From Lepidostoma basale (Eukaryota; Arthropoda; Insecta; Trichoptera; Lepidostomatidae), in assembly GCA_022606425.2 (NCBI GenBank), contig JAHDVF020001469.1:620001-684000 (forward strand): a DNA stretch of 64,000 nucleotides, written 5' to 3'. This document shows, in pieces, positions 60,405 through 64,000 of the stretch. The stretch's first letter is position 1, and each line of letters starts with the position of its first letter. The notes beneath the pieces were generated by a model. It searched no databases. It saw only the letters and a list, made by a program, of their open reading frames with translations, and was not told the origin of the DNA. The position numbers and the translations under genes were made by a program.

Positions 60405-60775
60405 ATTACAAACCATCACGCCGTTTCTCCGCAGGGGTAGGCAGAGAGAATATACCGTCACAGTACTCTATATCCTCTCACACCTCTCTAGATTCCTACA
60501 CATTCATACAGCTAGTCATACACGCACGTCGATTCTTCCGACTTCTAACATGACCAACCTTGAAAATGTGATTAATTTGGTCATTCCATGTTTTCCTCGG
60601 TCTGCCTCGACTCCGTACATCATTGACGAATACTTTCTGAACCATTATTTCTCCATCCATGCGCTCCATATGTCGGAACCAACGCAGCGATCCTTTCATA
60701 ATTTTGTTCATAATACCTTTTTCCGCTTTACTCGTACATTCCTTTCTTATATCAGCATTTCAGACTTCGTATAAA
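60405..60775 (-). mobile_element. LINE family A copy
   Basis: The 3' end accatcacgccgtttctccg lies at 60412 with no clear repeat tail (attacaa). The reverse strand encodes MNKIMKGSLRWFRHMERMDG, RGRPRKTWNDQINHIFKVGH and VRSRKNRRACMTSCMNV over 71 codons before a stop. Confidence 0.75.
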
Positions 60776-60777
60776 AT

Positions 60778-60905
60778 ATTTAATACGAATGAAAACGTCT
60801 GTTTTCTAGACGTTTTATTATATTTTATGGGAATAACATGTTTCGCCTTTTGAATACGTCATGTCCTTAAAATAAAATATAACTTCTAGAAAACAGCCAA
60901 AAGAT
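60778..60905. repeat. Foldback family P, shortened copy
   Basis: Arms aatacgaatgaaaacgtctg / ...tataacttctagaaaacagc with a short centre; the core is deleted to cgccttttgaatacg. Confidence 0.6.
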
Positions 60906-61007
60906 TATTGTTGTTAACTGAAATTTCTTGGTAGAAAAAAAAGTAATAAAGAATTCCTTTATAATAGGTATATTATGAATTTAATTTATTTCCATTTGAT
61001 TTTATTG

Positions 61008-61188
61008 CTTCGACCGGTTTCGGCAGCGCGTTTTTTTAGTAAAGGGATCGATGAACTACGATGATCGATGGCAAAAGTGCATAGATAGCAATGGTACATA
61101 CTTTGATTAAATAAATATATTATATTTAAAAAAAATCAACTTTATGTTCCTCCCATACAAAACGCCAATTTCATATGTAAGGACCTAA
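61008..61188 (+). mobile_element. mariner 3' end relic fused to a hammerhead-type end
   Basis: 61029-61188 corresponds to the transposase C-terminus and terminal repeat of the 11642-12927 mariner (gatcgatgaactac, agcaatggtacatactttga, ttcatatgtaaggacctaa) with TA after it. Upstream, 61010-61028 reads gcttcgaccggtttcggcag, a piece of an ACCGGT-type hammerhead repeat. The rest of the mariner is deleted. Confidence 0.8.
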
Positions 61189-61459
61189 TATTTCTAACGG
61201 TTGATAACCGATTGTAACCCCCGAGTAAATAGGTCATATTTGCCTCCAAGCTTCTTGTCACATAATACTCCTCCCTCAATGTGCCCCCACCCCGTTAGAG
61301 ACACCCCGCGTGTGATCTGATGGTGGTTTTGTATTACACCCACTCAAGATTAAATCTTTGACTGTTTTGTGATTATTTTACGTGGGTTAAGTACCCGGAT
61401 GCCTAAGCTCAAGATCGGCAGTGTGCAGTTGAGTTATTCCGTCCCAAAAAAGAACGTGA

Positions 61460-61735
61460 ATAGAGACTCTATTCTTCTTCTTATTTTTGTCCTGTCACAC
61501 CTCCTGTCACACCTGTCACACCTATTTTTGTCCTGTCACCCTCAAGGAACCTTCTTCACCCGACTGTATCGCATGCCTGATGCCTAACATCATCCCAATG
61601 GAGGCCTGCTGCTTTAACCTCGTCCTTCAGGGCTCTTCTCCAGGTGGCTCTAGGTCTGCCTCGCTTCCTCTTTCAGACCAGTCTAGTGCGCCCTGAGCGA
61701 TGCTGGCTGGTTTCCGTCTCAGAGTGTGAATAGAG
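61460..61735 (-). mobile_element. RTE-like LINE 3' end
   Basis: The reverse strand encodes ERGRPRATWRRALKDEV-like residues and RRFLEGDRTK, the end of an RTE-type ORF2. It is preceded (on the + strand side) by short repeats of tcctgtcacacc. The same phrase gtgaatagagact occurs on both sides (61458-61470 and 61727-61739), a probable 13-base target duplication. Confidence 0.7.
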
Positions 61736-61849
61736 ACTATCAAGGTTAATTTAGTTTTTATTTAAAATCATGGTTTATGAGTTTATGAGTTCCATTAATA
61801 TTCAATTCGATTCAATTTATTTAATTTATTAAAAATTGAGGCGTTAACA

Positions 61850-62040
61850 CTGTGGAATTCCATAATGACGATTTTTTTATGAATTAAAACACTGTTTTTT
61901 CCACTTACACCTCCATCATCTGGAGATCGATATAAACTGAGATTTTATCGATCTCCCGATGATGAAGGTGTAAAATTTCGAAACATGTCGAGAAAAATAA
62001 ACTTAAAAGTGGAAAAAACAGTGTTTGAATTCATAAAAAT
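61850..62040. repeat. Hammerhead foldback, TGAAGG family
   Basis: Outer arms acactgttttttccactt and aagtggaaaaaacagtgttt are inverse, as are atctggagatcgat and atcgatctcccgat. The centre is near 61942. Confidence 0.75.
61956..61989 (+). ncRNA. Hammerhead-like motif (CCGATGA box, ACATGT)
   Basis: Order: TCTC, CCGATGA, T, GAA-GGTGTAAAA-TTTC, GAAA, CATGTC, GAGA. Stem I can form as TCTC with GAGA. Stem II is short, and the box has C in place of T at position two. Confidence 0.5.
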
Positions 62041-62165
62041 TCGTATATTGTATTACTAAAGTCGAACAATCTATCATGCGTTCCTGGTATTGTACCTGTT
62101 CTCAAATAGATGCCTTAAACTGTCAACATGTTTGTTATGTCTTTTAAGTGAACAGCTTCTCTTCG
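62041..62165 (+). mobile_element. TAAA-family LINE 3' UTR fragment
   Basis: It has aaagtcgaacaatctatcat, gcgttcctggtattgtacct and tagatgccttaaactg, as at 41140-41225. Confidence 0.6.
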
Positions 62166-62169
62166 AGCG

Positions 62170-62860
62170 TGTTGCTGACGACGTATAAAGTTTGATAAAT
62201 AAGCAACTAACAGTAATCGAAACAGGTCAACCGTCAACGAATTTTCAAAGTAAAAATTATATTTATTTGTAAACTAATGCCACCAGTGATAACTTGAATG
62301 CTTTAACCCTTACAGCTCCTATGTCCACACGTTGGGGCCATTGGGTTTTTCCCACCAACTCCTATGTCCACTACGTTTAGCCATTTTTTTCTCAAACATT
62401 TTTTATGAACTTCAAATAGGGTTTTGCTATTTTTTTAAATGTAAGAATCAAATGAATATTCTAGAAATACTGTCTTATTATCTGACCATTCCTTTGTCAT
62501 CAGGAATGTGGGAAAAAAATGGAAAAAAAACTCGGAGCCCAAAGGGTAAATAGGTAGATGGGAATGTAGAGTGTAGCATAAAACAATAATATGTAAGAAA
62601 CTTTAATACCATACACATATATTAGTAGATTTTTCAATTTGTGAGAAATTAGCTCCACCTTGAAATGAAGGGTTAATATTTAGCCAGTTAGATGTCTTGA
62701 TGTTAGAGACTGTAACAATCTCCGAAACGTCGGTCAATAAGTTCATACTGAAGACCCCAAGAATTATATTTTCACGTGTTTTAAAATAATGTCATATAAA
62801 TGGTGTTGACATTTATCATCCGAATTCGTTCTCCCGTCACGAAACTATCAAATTTATATC
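62170..62860. other. No gene; decayed hammerhead-like string
   Basis: At 62692-62735 the + strand reads TTGATGT, TAGAGACTGTAACAATCTC, CGAAACGTCGGTC, a possible but degenerate member of the hammerhead grammar (GAGA/TCTC hairpin). The rest is AT-rich without frames that convince. Confidence 0.3.
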
Positions 62861-62869
62861 TCCATTTCC

Positions 62870-63030
62870 CTCTCTCTATCTGTTTCGACCCCGCGGATCC
62901 TCCGAATTATCAATTATTAAACATCAACATGGAAATGGGCCCCGAGGGGGCGCCCTCCGCCCTCTAACCCGGGGGTCACGGTTCCCGGAAATGCCACCCT
63001 AGCGCCCCCGATCTTTCACCACCCTCCCTC
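62870..63030. other. GC-rich island without a gene
   Basis: It has gggccccgagggggcgccct, ccgccctctaacccgggggt and gccaccctagcgcccccg. CpGs are frequent. No frame or repeat partner. Confidence 0.4.
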
Positions 63031-63129
63031 TGAATCGCCAGTTTGATGTTGTGTACAGATTATGGAGAAATAAAATGATGTACCTAATGCTTTTCTTCTG
63101 ATTATGAAACACGTGTATTTATTTCTTAT

Positions 63130-63740
63130 CTTACTCAAGATAAATTATGTATTGTATCTAGAACAATGATGTAAAACTCCATATTAAATAATTAAAACGT
63201 CTGTTTTCTAGAAATTTTGTTTGAAGAAGTTGAATGACACGTTTCTCCTATCTAAAGCATTATCAAATGTATTTTTAAATAGTCCATTGCTTTGGCCGAA
63301 ACACTGATGATACTTCTACATTATTACTGTTAAAATTTAAAACACTGTTATAATATCACAATTTCTTTTTATTCACTGAGAGTTTCGCGACAGCTGTTTC
63401 GCCATTTGATGTTGGCATCATCAGGTGTTACAATAAACTGATGATCCCGACAAGTGTTTTAAATTTTAACAGTAAAAATGTATTTTTTTATATTTTGTAT
63501 ACGAGTACATGACATGTTTGCCTTTCTAAGGCATTATTAAAAGGCCTTTTTTCTAGAGGTTCTATTTGAAGACTGTGAATGACATGATTCTCCTTTCTAA
63601 GGCATTATCAAATGTGTTTTTATTATATTTTATATAAATGAGATGTTTACCTGTTTAAGGCTTTATTAAAATGTCTTTTTCTAGAAGTTTTATTTGAAGA
63701 ATGTCTAAGGATTCGCCTGTCTAAGGCATTATCAAATAAT
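63130..63740. repeat. Cluster of foldback family P pieces
   Basis: Arms at 63150-63290, 63500-63560, 63570-63640 and 63640-63740 share gtctgttttctagaaattt, aatgaca(c/t)g(t/a)ttctcc and taaggcattatcaaatg. They look like serial partial copies of one arm in the same orientation. Confidence 0.6.
63385..63428 (-). ncRNA. Hammerhead-ribozyme-like motif (CTGATGA box, ACAGCTGT)
   Basis: Reverse strand order: ACAC, CTGATGA, T, GCCA-ACATCAAA-TGGC, GAAA, CAGCTGTC, GCGA. Both boxes match the consensus and stem II is four perfect pairs. Stem I is weaker (ACAC opposite GCGA) than in the 18967-19010 copy. Stem III is an eight-base palindrome. Confidence 0.6.
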
Positions 63741-63945
63741 CCCGGAGCGGTAGGCAGAAATAATCTACCGCCATACTGTTCTATCCTGACATCGTCTTGA
63801 GCATCCTCTACATTCATTCATCGTCACAAGCATGCTCGTCGATTTTTTTTGCGACTTCTCTCGTCCATTCGTTCCATATGTTCAAACCATCCCAGGGATT
63901 ATTATTATTTTTTTTTACTTATTATGCAATCCGCTGACGACTTTC
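63741..63945 (-). mobile_element. LINE family A fragment
   Basis: It reads cccggagcggtaggcagaaa, cgccatactgttctatcctg, catcctctacattcattcat then ctcgtcgattt. The segment cgttccatatgttcaaacca at 63871 is also family A after a deletion. Confidence 0.65.
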
Positions 63946-64000
63946 GTGGACGAGTGGTAAGTGCTTTGACTGCCACACCGAAGGTCCCGACGGCAGTGTG
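63946..64000 (+). mobile_element. SINE1 head, cut by the window end
   Basis: It starts gacgactttcgtggacgagt, then ggtaagtgctttgactgcca, caccgaaggtcccg and ggcagtgtg. Compared with 14690-14936 the B-box region (ggttcgattcccgg) is deleted. Confidence 0.7.

Noticed and set aside
62692..62735. A hammerhead motif near GAAACGTCGGTC
   Set aside because: Only GAAA and a GAGA/TCTC hairpin fit; the catalytic box and stem I do not, so it was not called as an ncRNA.

Overview
This 64-kb window is AT-rich, gene-poor eukaryotic DNA, almost certainly from an arthropod and most likely an insect. The evidence is mariner elements with their typical ends, tRNA-derived SINEs, and many 5'-truncated non-LTR retrotransposons whose coding remnants resemble insect elements. 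The insect order cannot be fixed from the sequence. I found no convincing host gene. Nearly every coding-like stretch is a piece of a transposable element, and most carry stops or frameshifts.

The best-preserved element is a CR1/Jockey-type LINE at about 50.42-55.30 kb. It has an uninterrupted ORF1 (three zinc knuckles) and ORF2 (endonuclease plus reverse transcriptase) that overlap by 14 bases. Around it are 5'-truncated copies of several LINE families. Family A is RTE-like, has more than 20 fragments on both strands, and ends in GTTA, GTTT or GTT repeats. Family B is RTE-like with fragments at 5.3, 16.5, 27.1, 33.2, 43.7 and 45.6 kb. Further RTE-like families end in GAT or AAG repeats. A family ending in TAAA repeats and a CR1/L2-like family ending in TTA repeats complete the set. 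SINEs include a tRNA-derived family (SINE1), a second tRNA-like family (SINE2), and an element S whose 3' end is shared with LINE family A. DNA transposons include a near full-length mariner at 11.64-12.93 kb, relics of that and of a second mariner, a Tigger/pogo element at 29.06-29.91 kb, several hAT elements with 8-bp target duplications, and a TTAA-bounded foldback at 9.24-9.94 kb.

The most interesting signal is a set of short motifs scattered over the whole window. They follow one grammar: a CTGANGA box, one extra base, a short hairpin, GAAA, a palindromic six- to eight-base segment (ACATGT, ACCGGT or ACAGCTGT), then C. This is the layout of small type-I hammerhead ribozymes such as those known from Penelope-like elements and retrozymes. 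The motifs belong to at least five sequence-unrelated repeat families, many arranged as foldbacks with a motif in each arm. One 125-bp copy at 18914-19038 is flanked by an 8-bp target duplication inside LINE family A, so it has moved. No Penelope-type reverse transcriptase or GIY-YIG endonuclease is visible in the window.

Nested insertions give a relative chronology. LINE family A is the usual target and was hit by SINE1, SINE2, hammerhead elements, mariner, a GAT-tailed RTE, a TAAA-tailed LINE, a Jockey-like LINE and another family A copy. Other notable structures are two long AT microsatellites sitting at transposon junctions, a 466-bp tandem duplication at 58 kb, a tandem array of about 67-bp units at 13 kb, and several GC-rich islands of unknown role.
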